Notes: generated by a model not told the origin, from the letters alone. A stretch of DNA of 64,000 nt from Massilia aquatica (GCF_011682045.1 NZ_VVIW01000022.1:41719-105718), one strand, 5' to 3'; counted from the first letter of the stretch, positions 15,307 to 26,058 are shown. Made by a program: numbers and translations.

Positions 15307-17283
15307 TTAACGGAACTTTTTCGGGTGACGCTGGCGCGCCGCCGCATTCTGCGACTGCAGCATCGAATCGACCCGTTCCGACGCGCTGCGCGCCAGTTCC
15401 TGCGCCAGCGCCACGCTCGGAAAGAATTCCGGCTCGCGGTACGCCAGCCAGGCGTAGGCCGAATACAGGCGGCAACTATCCTCCACTTCCTGCAGGTTCT
15501 GCCACGCCAGCTGGCTTATATCCTCATGCAACTTGCACACCTTTTTCTTGGCCAGCGACTGCGCCCACATTTCCCAGGCGCGGTGCAGGGACGGCACCTT
15601 GGTCGAGACAGGCACCAGCGAGAGCATGAATTTCTCCGCCACCGACAAGGGCAAGGTATCGAGCCACTCGGCGCGCTCGGACTGCTCCTCGGTAATACGC
15701 GGATAGAAAAAGCCATCCGGCACATCGATATTGTGGACAAAGCGCTTGAGCAGGCGCACCAGCGAGGTTTCGTCGGTCACCGCCGCGATGCGGTGCAGGT
15801 GTTCGAGCGACGGCGCGACCGGAAAGCCGGTGGCGTTGAGCGGCGCCAGCTTTTCCTTGAGCAAGGCGCGCATGACTTCATGCGTCTCGTCATCGTAACC
15901 GGCCACCTTGCCCTCCTCGTGCACGCCGTAGCGCCCGGCGCGGCCGGCGATCTGGCGCGCCAGCGAGGCTGAAATCTCTTCTTCGTCCACCCCGTTGAAT
16001 TTGACGGTGGTGGTCATCACGATGCGTTCGATCGGCATGTTCAGGCCCATCGCCAGCGCATCGGTGCCGACCACGATATCGGCCGAGCCATCGCGGAAGC
16101 GCTCGGCCTGGGCGCGCCGCACCTCGGGCGCCAGGTTGCCGTACACGGTCGCCACCGACAAGCCCATCTCGGTGATCATGTCGCGCCACATCAGCACCTC
16201 GCGCCGCGAAAAGCAGATCACCGCGTCGCCGCGCTTGAGGTTGCGCAATTTGCGCACCGCGCCCGACTCCATCGACAGCGGCGCCATGCGCTTGAGCAGA
16301 TGCACTTCGAGCGGACATTCGAGGCGCGCCGCCAGGGCCTCGATCGCGCGCCGCGCTTCAGGCGCGCCGACCAGGTACACCACCGAGGCCGGGGCGCCGC
16401 ACACGGCCGCGGTCCAGGCTGCGCCACGGTCGCGGTCGGCCAGCATCTGGATCTCGTCGATGACGGCCACCTCGACCGGAGTGCGCGAATCGAGCATCTC
16501 GACCGTGCTGGCCACGTGGGTACCGTTCTCGGCGATGCGGCGCTCCTCGCCCGTGACCAGGCTCACCGCCAGCGGCTCGCCATGCGGACGCGCCGCTTGC
16601 AGGCGCTCGAAATTTTCCAGCGCCAAGAGGCGCAGCGGGGCAAGATACACGCCGGATTTGGCCTTGGCCAGCGCCTCCATGGCGCGGTGGGTCTTGCCCG
16701 AATTGGTGGGCCCAAGCAAGGCGATGAACTTGCGCGGCATGCGGCGCGCCACCTCGAACGAGGCCGGATACTCGGCCAGGTTGATGCTGGCGCGGGTGCG
16801 CGCGGCGTGGCGCTCCTCCTGGGCGCGCTCGACCGCGTGGGCCACGCGCTGCGCGATGCGCTCGAACAGGTAGCTGGCCGGCTCCGAGGTTTCCATTTCG
16901 AACAGCGGGCCGAGGAAGGTGGCCGCGTCCAGATTGTGATCCTCGCACTCGCCTGAAATATCGCGCACGAACACGCGCACGCTCTGGTGCAGCTCGTCAA
17001 TAGTGCGTTCCGACACCCGTTCGCGCAGCAGGGCGCGCTTGGTATCCGCATCCATCTTGCGCCACTTGCCGGGGCGCGCCAGCACGCCCTGGGCCGGGAC
17101 CAGGTGATACGGCACATTCAGGCCGCCCTCGTCGACCGCGCCGGAAAATTGCAGGAAGACCCGGCCTTCCAGCTTAACCAGGCGCACGGTCTGCGGATCG
17201 AAACCGAGCTCGGCGACCAGCGTATCGTCGTCGCTGTTGTCGTTGGCGGAAGGGGGTAATTGCTGAGTTGAAGATGCTGTCAT
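15307..17283 (-). CDS. SUV3-like DEAD/DEAH-family RNA helicase
   Basis: 658 aa. Walker A GPTNSGKT at 191-198, Walker B DEIQ at 276-279, motif VYGNLAPEVRRAQAERFRDG, then TDALAMGLNMP and QIAGRAGR of the second RecA domain. This order, and the DEIQ box in place of DEAD, match the SUV3/mitochondrial degradosome helicase group, which unwinds RNA for decay. The first ~175 residues form a separate helical N-terminal region. Bacterial members are scattered; the protein is cytoplasmic. No RNase or PNPase gene is adjacent. Confidence 0.85.
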   Translation of the reverse strand: MTASSTQQLPPSANDNSDDDTLVAELGFDPQTVRLVKLEGRVFLQFSGAVDEGGLNVPYHLVPAQGVLARPGKWRKMDADTKRALLRERVSERTIDELHQSVRVFVRDISGECEDHNLDAATFLGPLFEMETSEPASYLFERIAQRVAHAVERAQEERHAARTRASINLAEYPASFEVARRMPRKFIALLGPTNSGKTHRAMEALAKAKSGVYLAPLRLLALENFERLQAARPHGEPLAVSLVTGEERRIAENGTHVASTVEMLDSRTPVEVAVIDEIQMLADRDRGAAWTAAVCGAPASVVYLVGAPEARRAIEALAARLECPLEVHLLKRMAPLSMESGAVRKLRNLKRGDAVICFSRREVLMWRDMITEMGLSVATVYGNLAPEVRRAQAERFRDGSADIVVGTDALAMGLNMPIERIVMTTTVKFNGVDEEEISASLARQIAGRAGRYGVHEEGKVAGYDDETHEVMRALLKEKLAPLNATGFPVAPSLEHLHRIAAVTDETSLVRLLKRFVHNIDVPDGFFYPRITEEQSERAEWLDTLPLSVAEKFMLSLVPVSTKVPSLHRAWEMWAQSLAKKKVCKLHEDISQLAWQNLQEVEDSCRLYSAYAWLAYREPEFFPSVALAQELARSASERVDSMLQSQNAAARQRHPKKFR

Positions 17284-17363
17284 TGGTGCTATTCAAAAAT
17301 TATATACGCGATGAACGTGCACTATATCGCGTCCGCGCCGCTTGCGTAACAGGAAACATTTCC

Positions 17364-17420
17364 TAACCGGGGTCAGACCTCAATTAAGAAACTTTCTTAA
17401 TTGAGGTCTGACCCCGGTTA
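17364..17420. repeat. 57-bp perfect palindrome, REP-like
   Basis: 28-bp arms without a mismatch around a single central base: 17364-17391 and 17393-17420. The outer part is TAACCGGGGTCAGACCTC. The GGGGTCAGACC core resembles REP-type palindromes common in beta-proteobacteria. It lies just after the modE-like stop and before the helicase gene, so it may also terminate mod transcripts. Confidence 0.8.
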
Positions 17421-17425
17421 AGAAA

Positions 17426-17806
17426 TTAATTGTCGCAGCGCAGGAGTTGGACCAGGGCGGCGGCGTGGTCGGCGGCAGCTTGGGCCGCGGCCGCCTGCAT
17501 GGCGCGATAGCGCGTCAGCACCTCGCGGCCCATTTCGGTCACGCCGGCGCCGCCGCCCTGGCTGCCGCCAGCCGCGCTGCGCACCAGCGGCACGCCGAAG
17601 CTGTTGTTCATCACGTCCACCAGCAACCATGCGCGCCGGTACGACATGCCCATCGCGCGCGCCGCCGCACTGATCGATCCGGTGCGGCCGATCGCGTCAA
17701 GCAGGTCGGCCTTGCCGGGACCCATGGCGATCTCGTCGCCGTGCATCAGGCGCAGCTTGACGTCGATGCGCCCTGCCCGCTCCTGCTTGCCGTCCTTGTT
17801 CACCAT
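17426..17806 (-). CDS. ModE-type regulator, DNA-binding domain only
   Basis: 126 aa from the ATG at 17806 (GGAGGG upstream; the longer frame is a shadow of modC). The whole protein is the winged-helix N-domain of ModE: MGPGKADLLDAIGRTGSISAAARAMGMSYRRAWLLVD, then GGSQGGGAGVTEMGREVL. The two molybdate-binding Mop/TOBE domains of full-length ModE (about 260 aa) are absent. It is the last gene of modA-modB-modC-modE, starting 5 bases after the modC stop. It probably binds the ModE-like box upstream of modA; how it would sense molybdate is unclear. Confidence 0.88.
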   Translation of the reverse strand: MVNKDGKQERAGRIDVKLRLMHGDEIAMGPGKADLLDAIGRTGSISAAARAMGMSYRRAWLLVDVMNNSFGVPLVRSAAGGSQGGGAGVTEMGREVLTRYRAMQAAAAQAAADHAAALVQLLRCDN

Positions 17807-17810
17807 GGCC

Positions 17811-18917
17811 CTACCCTCCCGACAGCAGCGCCGCCGCCTTGACCTGGGCCCACACCGGCATGCCCGCTTCCAGCCCCAGCTGGTCGCACGAACGCCGCGT
17901 GATGCGCGCCAGCAGCGCGGTGCCGCCGGCGTCAAGGCGCAGCATGACGTGTGCCGGGTCAATGCCCGGCGCAATCTGCACCACCGTCGCGCGCAGCTGG
18001 TTGAGAATCGAACTGCCGGCCTGCGCCACCAGCGCCACGCTGACGTCGCGCGCCAGCACGCGCAGCCGCAGGCGCGTGCCCGCCGCCAGCGGCGCGTGCG
18101 CAATGTACATGGTCCCGCCCGCCGCTTTTAGGCTCAGCAGGCCGTAGTCGCTGTCGACGCTCTCGACCACGCCTTCAACCAGCGCACCGGCCTCATCCAA
18201 CATGCCGCGCGTGACTTCCGGCAGCACCAGGGTGTCGGCCGCCGGGCCGCTGGCAACGATGCGCCCGCCGTCAAGCAGGACGATATGGTCGGCCAGGCGC
18301 GCCACTTCCTGCGTCGAGTGGCTCACGTACAGCATGGGAATGGCCAGCTCGGCCTGCACCCGTTCCAGATAGGGCAGCACGTCATCCTTGCGCCGCGCGT
18401 CGAGCGAGGCCAGTGGTTCATCCATGAGCAGCAGGCGCGGCGCGCCCAGCATGGCGCGCGCGATTGCCACCCGCTGCCGCTCGCCGCCGGATAATCCCTC
18501 GGGCCGGCGCCCGAGCAGATGGCCGATGCCAAGCAGCGCCACGGCGTGCGCCATGACCCTGGCGCCATCGGCGGCGCGCGCCCGCTTGCGGGCAAAATCG
18601 AGGTTGCCCTGGACCGACAGGTGGGCAAACAGGCTCGCTTCCTGGAACACATAGCCGAGCGCGCGCTGGTGCGTAGGCAGGAACACGCCGGCGGCGTCAT
18701 CCTGCCACACCTCGCCGTTGACTTCGAGATAGCCGCCGGCATGGCGTTCCAGCCCGGCAATCGCGCGCAGCAAGGTGGTCTTGCCGGAGCCGGAGTGGCC
18801 GAACAGCGCACTCACGCCACGCCCCGGCAAGTCGAGCCGGACCTGCATGGCGAAGCCGCTGCGCCGGATGTCGAAGCGCATGCGGATCGCTTCGCCCTGC
18901 CCTGCGGCGCTGCTCAC
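17811..18917 (-). CDS. modC: Molybdate ABC transporter ATPase
   Basis: 368 aa, GTG start overlapping the modB stop by 4 bases (GTGA). Walker A GHSGSGKT (about 40-47), signature [14 protein letters not shown], Walker [13 protein letters not shown], then the H-loop SHS. The C-terminal ~130 residues form a Mop/TOBE region ([17 protein letters not shown] and [13 protein letters not shown]) that binds oxyanion. It energises ModB at the inner face of the membrane. Confidence 0.96.
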   Translation of the reverse strand: MSSAAGQGEAIRMRFDIRRSGFAMQVRLDLPGRGVSALFGHSGSGKTTLLRAIAGLERHAGGYLEVNGEVWQDDAAGVFLPTHQRALGYVFQEASLFAHLSVQGNLDFARKRARAADGARVMAHAVALLGIGHLLGRRPEGLSGGERQRVAIARAMLGAPRLLLMDEPLASLDARRKDDVLPYLERVQAELAIPMLYVSHSTQEVARLADHIVLLDGGRIVASGPAADTLVLPEVTRGMLDEAGALVEGVVESVDSDYGLLSLKAAGGTMYIAHAPLAAGTRLRLRVLARDVSVALVAQAGSSILNQLRATVVQIAPGIDPAHVMLRLDAGGTALLARITRRSCDQLGLEAGMPVWAQVKAAALLSGG

Positions 18918-19588
18918 AGCGTCCTGCGCGGTGGGTTGAAGCGGTACAGCAGCAGCAAGGCGACGAAGCTGATCACCAGCATGCCGCCGGACAGCCAGTG
19001 CGCCTGGGCATATTCGATCGCTTCCACATGCCCGTAAATCTGCACCGACACCACCCGCGTCTGATGTGGAATATTCCCGCCGATCATCATGACCACGCCG
19101 AATTCACCGACCGTATGGGCAAACCCGAGGGTCGCGGCGGTAATAAAGCCCGGCTTGGCCAGCGGCAACACCACCGAAAAAAAGGTGTCGAGCGGGCTGG
19201 CGCGCAGGGTGGCCGCCACTTCGAGCGGACGCGGGCCGATCGCCTCGAAGGCGTTTTGCAGCGGCTGGATCACGAAGGGCATCGAATACAGCAGCGAGCC
19301 GATCACCAGCCCGGTAAACGTAAACGGCAGCAGCCCCAGGCCGAGTCCTTGCGTGAGATGCCCGAGCGGGCCGTTCGAGCCCATCGCCACCAGCAGGTAA
19401 AAGCCAAGCACGGACGGCGGCAGCACCAGCGGCAGCGCGACGATGGCGCCGACCACGCTCTTGGCGCGCGAGCGGGTTTGCGACAGCCACCATGCCAGCG
19501 GCGTGCCCAACAGCAGCAGCAATACCGTGACGATGGCCGCCAGTTTCAGGGTCAGCCAGATCGCGCCCCAGTCGTCCGCGCTGAGCAT
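18914..19588 (-). CDS. modB: Molybdate ABC transporter permease
   Basis: 224 aa integral membrane protein with about five helices. The ABC permease loop lies at about 135-160 ([28 protein letters not shown], the EAA motif). [14 protein letters not shown] is typical of ModB. Starts 6 bases after the modA stop and overlaps modC by 4 bases. Confidence 0.96.
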   Translation of the reverse strand: MLSADDWGAIWLTLKLAAIVTVLLLLLGTPLAWWLSQTRSRAKSVVGAIVALPLVLPPSVLGFYLLVAMGSNGPLGHLTQGLGLGLLPFTFTGLVIGSLLYSMPFVIQPLQNAFEAIGPRPLEVAATLRASPLDTFFSVVLPLAKPGFITAATLGFAHTVGEFGVVMMIGGNIPHQTRVVSVQIYGHVEAIEYAQAHWLSGGMLVISFVALLLLYRFNPPRRTL

Positions 19589-19594
19589 GCGGCC

Positions 19595-20402
<808 letters not shown>

Positions 20403-20610
20403 ACGGCATTTTGTGATACGGAAAAGTCCGCCGCCGGTGATGTGCGGGTGCGTTCGCACAGTGGGGCCGGTGTGGTGAATATGCGACCAATGAACGAATT
20501 TCGTCACGTATCGACAGCGTCAAACGCATAATGATTGCAACGATGGCGCGCGGAAATGTCACAAGATGGCGCGGCGATAACGATGTTTCACTCTCCACAA
20601 GGAAACGCTG

Positions 20611-22329
20611 ATGAGTCTGTCTAATATGAAAATCGGAACGCGCCTGTACCTGGGTTTCGCCGCCGTGGTGCTGCTGCTGGTCGTGCTGGTCAGCGTGGCG
20701 TACGCCAACTTCCAGAAACTCAGTGCAGCGAACGATATCAATGTGCACACCTACCAGGTGACGGCCGAAGTCAACGGCGCCCTGGCGCAGCTGATCAACA
20801 TCGAAACCGGCCAGCGCGGTTTCCTGCTGACCGGCAATCCGGCCTCCCTCGAACCCTACAATGCCGGCAAGGCCGCTTTCCTCAAGCATGTGGCGAGGGC
20901 AACCTCGTTCACGTCCGATAATCCGGTCCAGCAGGAACGCCTGCAACGCCTGCAACGCGAACAGGAGGCATGGCTGGCGAGCGCGGTCGACCCCGCCATC
21001 GCGCTGCGCAAGGCGGCGGCGGATGGCGACATGGCGGGTGTGGTCGCGGCCGAAAAAGAAGGCAAGGGCAAGAAAGGCATGGATGCCATGCGCGGCCTCA
21101 TCGCCGAGATTACCGGCGCCGAAGAAATGCTGCTGGTGCAGCGCGCCAGGGACGCCAAGGCGCTCGATGCGCAGACGGCCGGGATGCTGGTCGGCGGCGG
21201 CGTGCTGGCCGCCGTGCTCGCCGCCGTCATCGCCGTCTGGCTCGCCCGCAACATCACCGTGCCGCTGGGCCGTGCCGTGGCCTTCGCCCAGCAGGTGGCC
21301 GAGGGCGACCTGACCGCCCATGTCGACGCCAGTTCCACGGATGAAATCGGCGAATTGCTGGCGGCGCTCAAGACCATGAACACCGCGCTGGCGCGCATCG
21401 TCGGCGAGGTGCGCACCGGCACCGACACGATCGCCACGGCATCGGCGGAAATATCGTCCGGTAACTTCGACCTGTCGTCCCGCACCGAGCAGCAAGCCGG
21501 ATCGCTGGAAGAAACCGCCTCCTCCATGGAAGAGCTGACCGCCACCGTCAAGCAGAACGCCGACAATGCGCGCCAGGCCAACCAGCTGGCCACCGAAGCG
21601 TCCGACGTGGCGGTGCGCGGCGGCGCCGCCGTGTCGCAAGTGGTGGAGACGATGGGCGCGATCAACGATTCGGCCAAGAAAATTGTCGACATCATCGGCG
21701 TGATCGACGGCATCGCTTTCCAGACCAATATCCTGGCGCTCAATGCCGCCGTGGAAGCGGCCCGCGCCGGCGAACAGGGGCGCGGCTTCGCGGTCGTGGC
21801 GTCGGAAGTACGCAATCTGGCCCAGCGCTCGGCCGGTGCGGCCAAGGAAATCAAGGCGCTGATCGACAATTCGGTCGAAAAAGTCGAGCTCGGCACGCGC
21901 CTGGTGGACCAAGCCGGCGTGACCATGGGCGAAGTGGTCGGCAGCGTGCGCCGCGTCAATGACATCATCAGCGAAATCGCCAATGCCAGCGACGAGCAGC
22001 GCGCCGGCATTGAGCAGGTCAACGCGGCCATTACCCAGATGGACGAGGCGACCCAGCAGAACGCGGCGCTGGTCGAACAGGCCGCCGCCGCATCGGCCTC
22101 GATGCAGGAGCAAGCCGCGCAACTGGCCGAGGTGGTCAGCGTGTTCAAGCTCGATGGCGCCGCCGCCCTGGTGCGGCCGGTTCTTGCGCGCAAGCCGGCG
22201 CCGGTGGTAGCGCCCGCGCCCGCGGCACGCGCCGCCGCGCCGCGCAAGGCGATCGCTGCCGCCAGGCCGGCGCCTGCCAAACAGAGCGCGGCCGCCAGCG
22301 GTGGCGACGATGGCTGGGAAGAGTTCTAA
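20611..22329 (+). CDS. Methyl-accepting chemotaxis protein, CHASE3-type sensor
   Basis: 572 aa, ATG with AAGGAAA upstream. TM1 at about 13-33; the periplasmic sensor resembles CHASE3 ([22 protein letters not shown]). TM2 is at about 190-212, HAMP at about 213-265. The signalling hairpin peaks at [33 protein letters not shown] (written here only as the conserved tip, about 367-400, key residues E-A-A-R-A-G-E-x-G-R-G-F). An Ala/Pro-rich linker ends in GWEEF, a C-terminal pentapeptide of the xWxxF type that tethers CheR/CheB. Ligand unknown; no che genes are nearby. Confidence 0.95.
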   Translation: MSLSNMKIGTRLYLGFAAVVLLLVVLVSVAYANFQKLSAANDINVHTYQVTAEVNGALAQLINIETGQRGFLLTGNPASLEPYNAGKAAFLKHVARATSFTSDNPVQQERLQRLQREQEAWLASAVDPAIALRKAAADGDMAGVVAAEKEGKGKKGMDAMRGLIAEITGAEEMLLVQRARDAKALDAQTAGMLVGGGVLAAVLAAVIAVWLARNITVPLGRAVAFAQQVAEGDLTAHVDASSTDEIGELLAALKTMNTALARIVGEVRTGTDTIATASAEISSGNFDLSSRTEQQAGSLEETASSMEELTATVKQNADNARQANQLATEASDVAVRGGAAVSQVVETMGAINDSAKKIVDIIGVIDGIAFQTNILALNAAVEAARAGEQGRGFAVVASEVRNLAQRSAGAAKEIKALIDNSVEKVELGTRLVDQAGVTMGEVVGSVRRVNDIISEIANASDEQRAGIEQVNAAITQMDEATQQNAALVEQAAAASASMQEQAAQLAEVVSVFKLDGAAALVRPVLARKPAPVVAPAPAARAAAPRKAIAAARPAPAKQSAAASGGDDGWEEF

Positions 22330-22359
22330 CCCTGGCGCACTGCCTCCCCGCAGCGGCCG

Positions 22360-22776
22360 TCAGCTGCGGTGATACGTGAGCGCGCTGGCAATGCAGAACG
22401 CCAGCGCATCGACCGGCGGCGCGGCCGATTGCTCGAAGACCAGCGCGCGGCTGCCGTCGAACACGAAGTCGTGCGGAAAGATGCTGCGAAAGGTGTCGAC
22501 CAGGGTGGTATTGCAATTGAAATAGATCGCGTACTGCGCCGGCGCCGATTTTTTCCAGGCGAGCCGAATCGTGCTGCCGCCCTTGCTCTCGGTGGTGAGG
22601 TAGGCGGGCTCGCCCCACTTGAGCGTTTCCTCGATCGCCCCGACACCCTCGGTCGACGCCGCCGTGGCGAAAATCAGTTCGCGCAGCGCCAGCAGCCGCG
22701 CGCGTACCGCAGCGGGATAGGTGGCGTAGGTGCGCTGCACGGCGGCGTTACGAAAGGGCGTGATCGGCGCAGTCAT
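22360..22776 (-). CDS. DUF1801 domain protein
   Basis: 138 aa. Contains the DUF1801/YdhG-like core: YPAAVRARLLALRELIF, ETLKWGEPAYLTTESKGGSTIRLAW, YAIYFNCNTTLVDTFRSIFP. These are small cytoplasmic proteins related to the iron-chaperone-fold YdhG/frataxin-like group; no reaction is established. It ends 31 bases from the convergent chemoreceptor stop. Confidence 0.85.
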   Translation of the reverse strand: MTAPITPFRNAAVQRTYATYPAAVRARLLALRELIFATAASTEGVGAIEETLKWGEPAYLTTESKGGSTIRLAWKKSAPAQYAIYFNCNTTLVDTFRSIFPHDFVFDGSRALVFEQSAAPPVDALAFCIASALTYHRS

Positions 22777-22817
22777 GCGTATCCTGTCGGAGTGCGGCGC
22801 CGGCGCGCCCTTCCCGC

Positions 22818-23399
22818 CTACGCCGCGATTTTTTTCGATACGAAGCGCGCCGCCATCAGCGCGCTGGCCAGCCCCACCACGATGGCCGCAGTGCTGCCCG
22901 AAAATCCCACCGCCGTGTTGGCAGCGATCTTGCCCACCTTGGGCTTGAGCAATTCCAGCCGGCGCCTGGTCATCTGCGCGCCCAGTTCATTGAGGCGATC
23001 CTTGTCCAGCATGCGCTCGGCCTCGGGCAGCAGCACCGTTTCTTCATCGGCCACGTGGTGCATGACGTCGCGCATCAGCTCGTGCAACAGCTGGTCGTGG
23101 CGGCGCTCAGTCGGCGCGGTGGCGCGCAGCTCGCCGATCAGGCGCCGCATCTCATCATGTTCGGGCTCGCTTTTGCGGATCACCGGCTCGTCGCCGTTCA
23201 GGCGCCTCAGGACCGGGTAAAACACTTCTTCTTCCAGTGTCGCATGGATCTCGAGCGCGTCGCAAATCGTTTCGGCCAGCGCTTTCTTGACGCTCGCGCG
23301 CGCGGCCGTGGTGTACTGGTGGAACGTCACCAGCACGTGCGAGTGATCGAAGCGGATCATGTCGGTTACCGACGGGCTTAATTTATTCAAAGAAAACAT
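22818..23399 (-). CDS. Hemerythrin-domain protein with C-terminal membrane segment
   Basis: 193 aa. HHE helices: FDHSHVLVTFHQYTT, EIHATLEEEVFYPVL, PEHDEMRRLIGEL and MHHVADEETVLLPEAE give the His/Glu iron ligands. A hydrophobic stretch at about 163-187 (AVGFSGSTAAIVVGLASALMAA) could anchor it to the inner membrane. A sequence resembling the CCTAC repeat motif of the other stress genes lies about 60-85 bases upstream. Confidence 0.88.
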   Translation of the reverse strand: MFSLNKLSPSVTDMIRFDHSHVLVTFHQYTTAARASVKKALAETICDALEIHATLEEEVFYPVLRRLNGDEPVIRKSEPEHDEMRRLIGELRATAPTERRHDQLLHELMRDVMHHVADEETVLLPEAERMLDKDRLNELGAQMTRRRLELLKPKVGKIAANTAVGFSGSTAAIVVGLASALMAARFVSKKIAA

Positions 23400-23456
23400 A
23401 GTTTTTCCTCCTGACAGGTGATGCCTTCATGATAAATACACCCGCCGGATTTTCGC

Positions 23457-23484
23457 GTAGGACCTTACCTCTTTGCGGTGTCGG
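23457..23484 (-). promoter_or_regulatory. Possible third CCTAC-type motif
   Basis: On the minus strand, CCGAC (23484-23480), 18 bases, then GTCCTAC (ending 23457). Spacing equals that of the two other stress-gene motifs but the first core has one change and the inner GTTGC/AGTG blocks are not kept. Weaker than the other two. Confidence 0.3.
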
Positions 23485-23497
23485 CTTAGTCCATCGC

Positions 23498-24883
23498 CTA
23501 GCGTTCATTGCGTCCGTGCAGGAACTCACGGTACCAGCGCCCGCTGCTTTTCACGGTGCGCTGCTGGGTCTCGAAGTCGACGTGGACGATGCCGAAGCGG
23601 CGCAGATAGCCTTCCGACCATTCGAAATTGTCCAGCAGGCTCCAGGCGAAGTAGCCTTTCACATCCACGCCCTGCTCCTGCGCGGCGCGCACGGCGGCCA
23701 GGTGGCGCGCCAGGTAGTGGCGGCGCGCCTCGTCGTCGACGCTGCCGTCGGCCTGCACCGCGTCGTCGTAGGAAGAACCGTTTTCGGTCACATACACGGG
23801 GCCGGGCTGGTACTCGCGCGCGATGCGCAGCAGCAGTTCGGTCAGGCCGTCGGGCGCGACTTCCCAGCCGAAATCGGTGCGCTCGCGGTCCTGCGGCAAG
23901 GCCACCTCGGTGCGCAGGAAGCCGGCCGGCGCGCCCCTGCCTGGAACATCGCGCACCACCTCCGGAAAGTAGTAATTGAGGCCGACGAAATCGGTCGGCG
24001 CGGCGATGGCGTCCATGTCGCCTTCCAGCACCGCTGGCGCGGCCGCGCCCAGCAGCGCCAGCGTCTCTTGCGGATAACCGCGCCCATACAGCGGATCGAG
24101 GAACCAGCGGTTGCGAAAGCCGTCGTGGCGCGCCACGGCCTGGCGGTCCGCCTCGCTGTCGGACGCTGGACGGATCGGGTGCAGGCTCAGGGCGATGCCG
24201 ACCTGCGCCTGCGGCACATTGGCGCGGATCACCGGCGTGGCCAGGCCGTGCGACAGCAGCACGTGGTGGCATACCTGGAGCGCGGTGGCGGCGTCGCGCA
24301 GGCCCGGCGCGTGCATGCCGTCGAGGTTACCGTGCATGGCGGTGCACCATGGCTCGTTGTGGGTGATCCAGTGGCGCACCCGGTCGCCCAGGCGGCGCGT
24401 GACCACGTCGGCATAGTCGACAAAGGCGTCGACGGTGGCGCGGTTGGCCCAGCCGCCCTGGTCCTGCAAGGCTTGCGGCAGGTCCCAGTGGTACAGCGTG
24501 GCCCACGGCTGCAGGCCGCGTTCGAGCATGCCGTCGACCAGGCGCGAATAGAAGTCGAGCCCCGCTTCGTTGGGCGGCTGGCCCGGGCCGCTGAAAATAC
24601 GCGGCCAGGCGATCGAGAAGCGGTAAGCGTTCAGGCCGAGCGACTGGCCGATGTCGAAGTCCTCGGGCCAGCGGTGGTAATGGTCGCAGGCGACCTGGCC
24701 GTTGGCGCCGTCGCGGATCTTGCCGGGTATGGCGCTGAAGGTGTCCCAGATCGACGCCACGCGCCCGTCGGTGCTGCCCGCGCCCTCGATCTGGAAGGCC
24801 GATGTCGAACAGCCCCACAGGAAGTCGTCGCCGAAACTGGCGCGTGCAAGGGGCTGGTGCGGGGCGTTTTTCTGGATGGTCAT
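23498..24883 (-). CDS. GH1 beta-glucosidase
   Basis: 461 aa, normal length for GH1. N-terminal FLWGCSTSAFQIEGA, acid/base E177 in THNEPW, nucleophile E367 in YVTENGSS, and the C-terminal FAWSLLDNFEWSEGY subsite segment. No signal peptide, so cytoplasmic; it likely hydrolyses cello- or laminari-oligosaccharides to glucose. Preceded by a LacI-type operator. Its ribosome site is weak (ATCCTTCT before ATG). A terminator separates it from the upstream lacI-family gene, so it needs its own promoter. Confidence 0.95.
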   Translation of the reverse strand: MTIQKNAPHQPLARASFGDDFLWGCSTSAFQIEGAGSTDGRVASIWDTFSAIPGKIRDGANGQVACDHYHRWPEDFDIGQSLGLNAYRFSIAWPRIFSGPGQPPNEAGLDFYSRLVDGMLERGLQPWATLYHWDLPQALQDQGGWANRATVDAFVDYADVVTRRLGDRVRHWITHNEPWCTAMHGNLDGMHAPGLRDAATALQVCHHVLLSHGLATPVIRANVPQAQVGIALSLHPIRPASDSEADRQAVARHDGFRNRWFLDPLYGRGYPQETLALLGAAAPAVLEGDMDAIAAPTDFVGLNYYFPEVVRDVPGRGAPAGFLRTEVALPQDRERTDFGWEVAPDGLTELLLRIAREYQPGPVYVTENGSSYDDAVQADGSVDDEARRHYLARHLAAVRAAQEQGVDVKGYFAWSLLDNFEWSEGYLRRFGIVHVDFETQQRTVKSSGRWYREFLHGRNER

Positions 24884-24921
24884 AGAAGGATCGGTCAGTT
24901 TAAAGTTGCTCGATGAGAAAT

Positions 24922-24935
24922 TGGAATCGCTTCCA
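24922..24935 (-). promoter_or_regulatory. LacI-type operator of the GH1 gene
   Basis: TGGAATCGCTTCCA, perfect 5-bp arms around TCGC, 39 bases upstream of the GH1 start. A possible TTGCCG-N16-TAAAGT promoter lies directly upstream, overlapping the preceding terminator stem. Confidence 0.7.
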
Positions 24936-24944
24936 CTTTAACAC

Positions 24945-24966
24945 AAAAAAAAGCCCCGGCAAGGGC
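24945..24966 (-). terminator. Intrinsic terminator of the lacI-family gene
   Basis: On the minus strand GCCC-TTGCCG-GGGC followed by eight T (24952-24945), 70 bases after the regulator's stop. Confidence 0.7.
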
Positions 24967-25035
24967 GATGGGAGAATATTTGTTGCGCTTGAGTTAAGGT
25001 TTCCGGCAGCGTCGGAGCGTCGCTGCCGGCATCAG

Positions 25036-26058
25036 CTACGCTGCCGGGATGTCCCTGGCGCGCCCCAGCGACGCCCGCAGCGCAATCGTCACCGGATAAT
25101 CATGCGTGACCGGCCGCTCCATGCCATAGCAGCGATTGAGCAGGCAATTCAAGCCGCTCAGGGTCATCTCGGTCCACGGCATATGCACGGTCGTCAGGCG
25201 CGGCGCCGTGTATTCGGCGCTGTTGGTATCGTCGTAGCCCAGCACCGACACCTGCTCCGGCACCGCGATGCCGGCCTGCTGGAAGTACGACAGCGCGCCC
25301 ACCGCCATGTCGTCGTTGGCGCAAAAGACAGCGGTAAACGGATAGCCCGATTCGGCCAGCTCGCGGGCCGCCTCCCACCCGCCCCTGGGCGCGAAGTCGC
25401 TTTCGGCCACCCACAGGCCGTCGGTGTCGATGCCGGCTTTGGCCAGCTCGCCCAAAAAGCCGTCGATGCGCTCGACGTTATCGGGCGCGCCGCGCGGGCC
25501 GGCGATGACGGCGATGTCGCGATGCCCTTCGCGCAGCAGGGCCTGCGCCGCCAGCCGCCCGCCCAGCAGATGGTCGATGGTGAAGCTCTGGCTGGCGATC
25601 GACGGCACGCTGTGATTGAGCAGCACCAGGCGCGACTTGCGCGGCCCGAGCGCGGCGATATCTTCATCGCGCAGCACGTTACTCATCACCAGCACGCCGT
25701 CGCAGCCGCGCTCCTTGAGGAAATCGATGCCCTGCACCGCCTGCGTGCGCTCGTCGTCGCTGCCGATGCCGAAACCGACCACCATGTTCAGCCCCGCCGC
25801 GCGCAGCTCGGCGTAAATGAGCTTGAGGATCGGCGTGTAAAAGGTGCCGCTCAGGTAGGGTATGTACACCCCGATCATCTGCGAGCTGCCCAGCATCAGC
25901 GTGCGCGCCGCGTACGAAGGATGGAATTCGAGTTCCTCGATCGCCTTGCGGACCCGCGCCAGCGTCTTGGGCGAGACCGCCCCCTTGCCGCTGACGACAC
26001 GCGAGGCGGTTCCGAGGCCGACCCCGGCCCGCAATGCTACGTCTTTGAGAGTTGCCAC
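25036..26058 (-). CDS. LacI-family repressor of the glucan regulon
   Basis: 340 aa, GTG start giving the classic MATLKDVALRAGVGLGTASRVVSGKG helix-turn-helix (residues 1-25, key T-x-x-D-V-A...S-x-x-T-x-S-R-V). Hinge helix YAARTLMLGSSQMIGVYIP at about 50-68, then a periplasmic-binding-like effector domain with LGYDDTNSAEYTAPRLTTVHMP. It lies between the sugar-binding protein and GH1 genes. Four operators of one type near GH5, GH1, the binding protein and the TonB receptor make it the likely common regulator. The inducer is probably a gluco-oligosaccharide, by analogy with CelR/BglR; this is inference. Confidence 0.93.
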   Translation of the reverse strand: MATLKDVALRAGVGLGTASRVVSGKGAVSPKTLARVRKAIEELEFHPSYAARTLMLGSSQMIGVYIPYLSGTFYTPILKLIYAELRAAGLNMVVGFGIGSDDERTQAVQGIDFLKERGCDGVLVMSNVLRDEDIAALGPRKSRLVLLNHSVPSIASQSFTIDHLLGGRLAAQALLREGHRDIAVIAGPRGAPDNVERIDGFLGELAKAGIDTDGLWVAESDFAPRGGWEAARELAESGYPFTAVFCANDDMAVGALSYFQQAGIAVPEQVSVLGYDDTNSAEYTAPRLTTVHMPWTEMTLSGLNCLLNRCYGMERPVTHDYPVTIALRASLGRARDIPAA

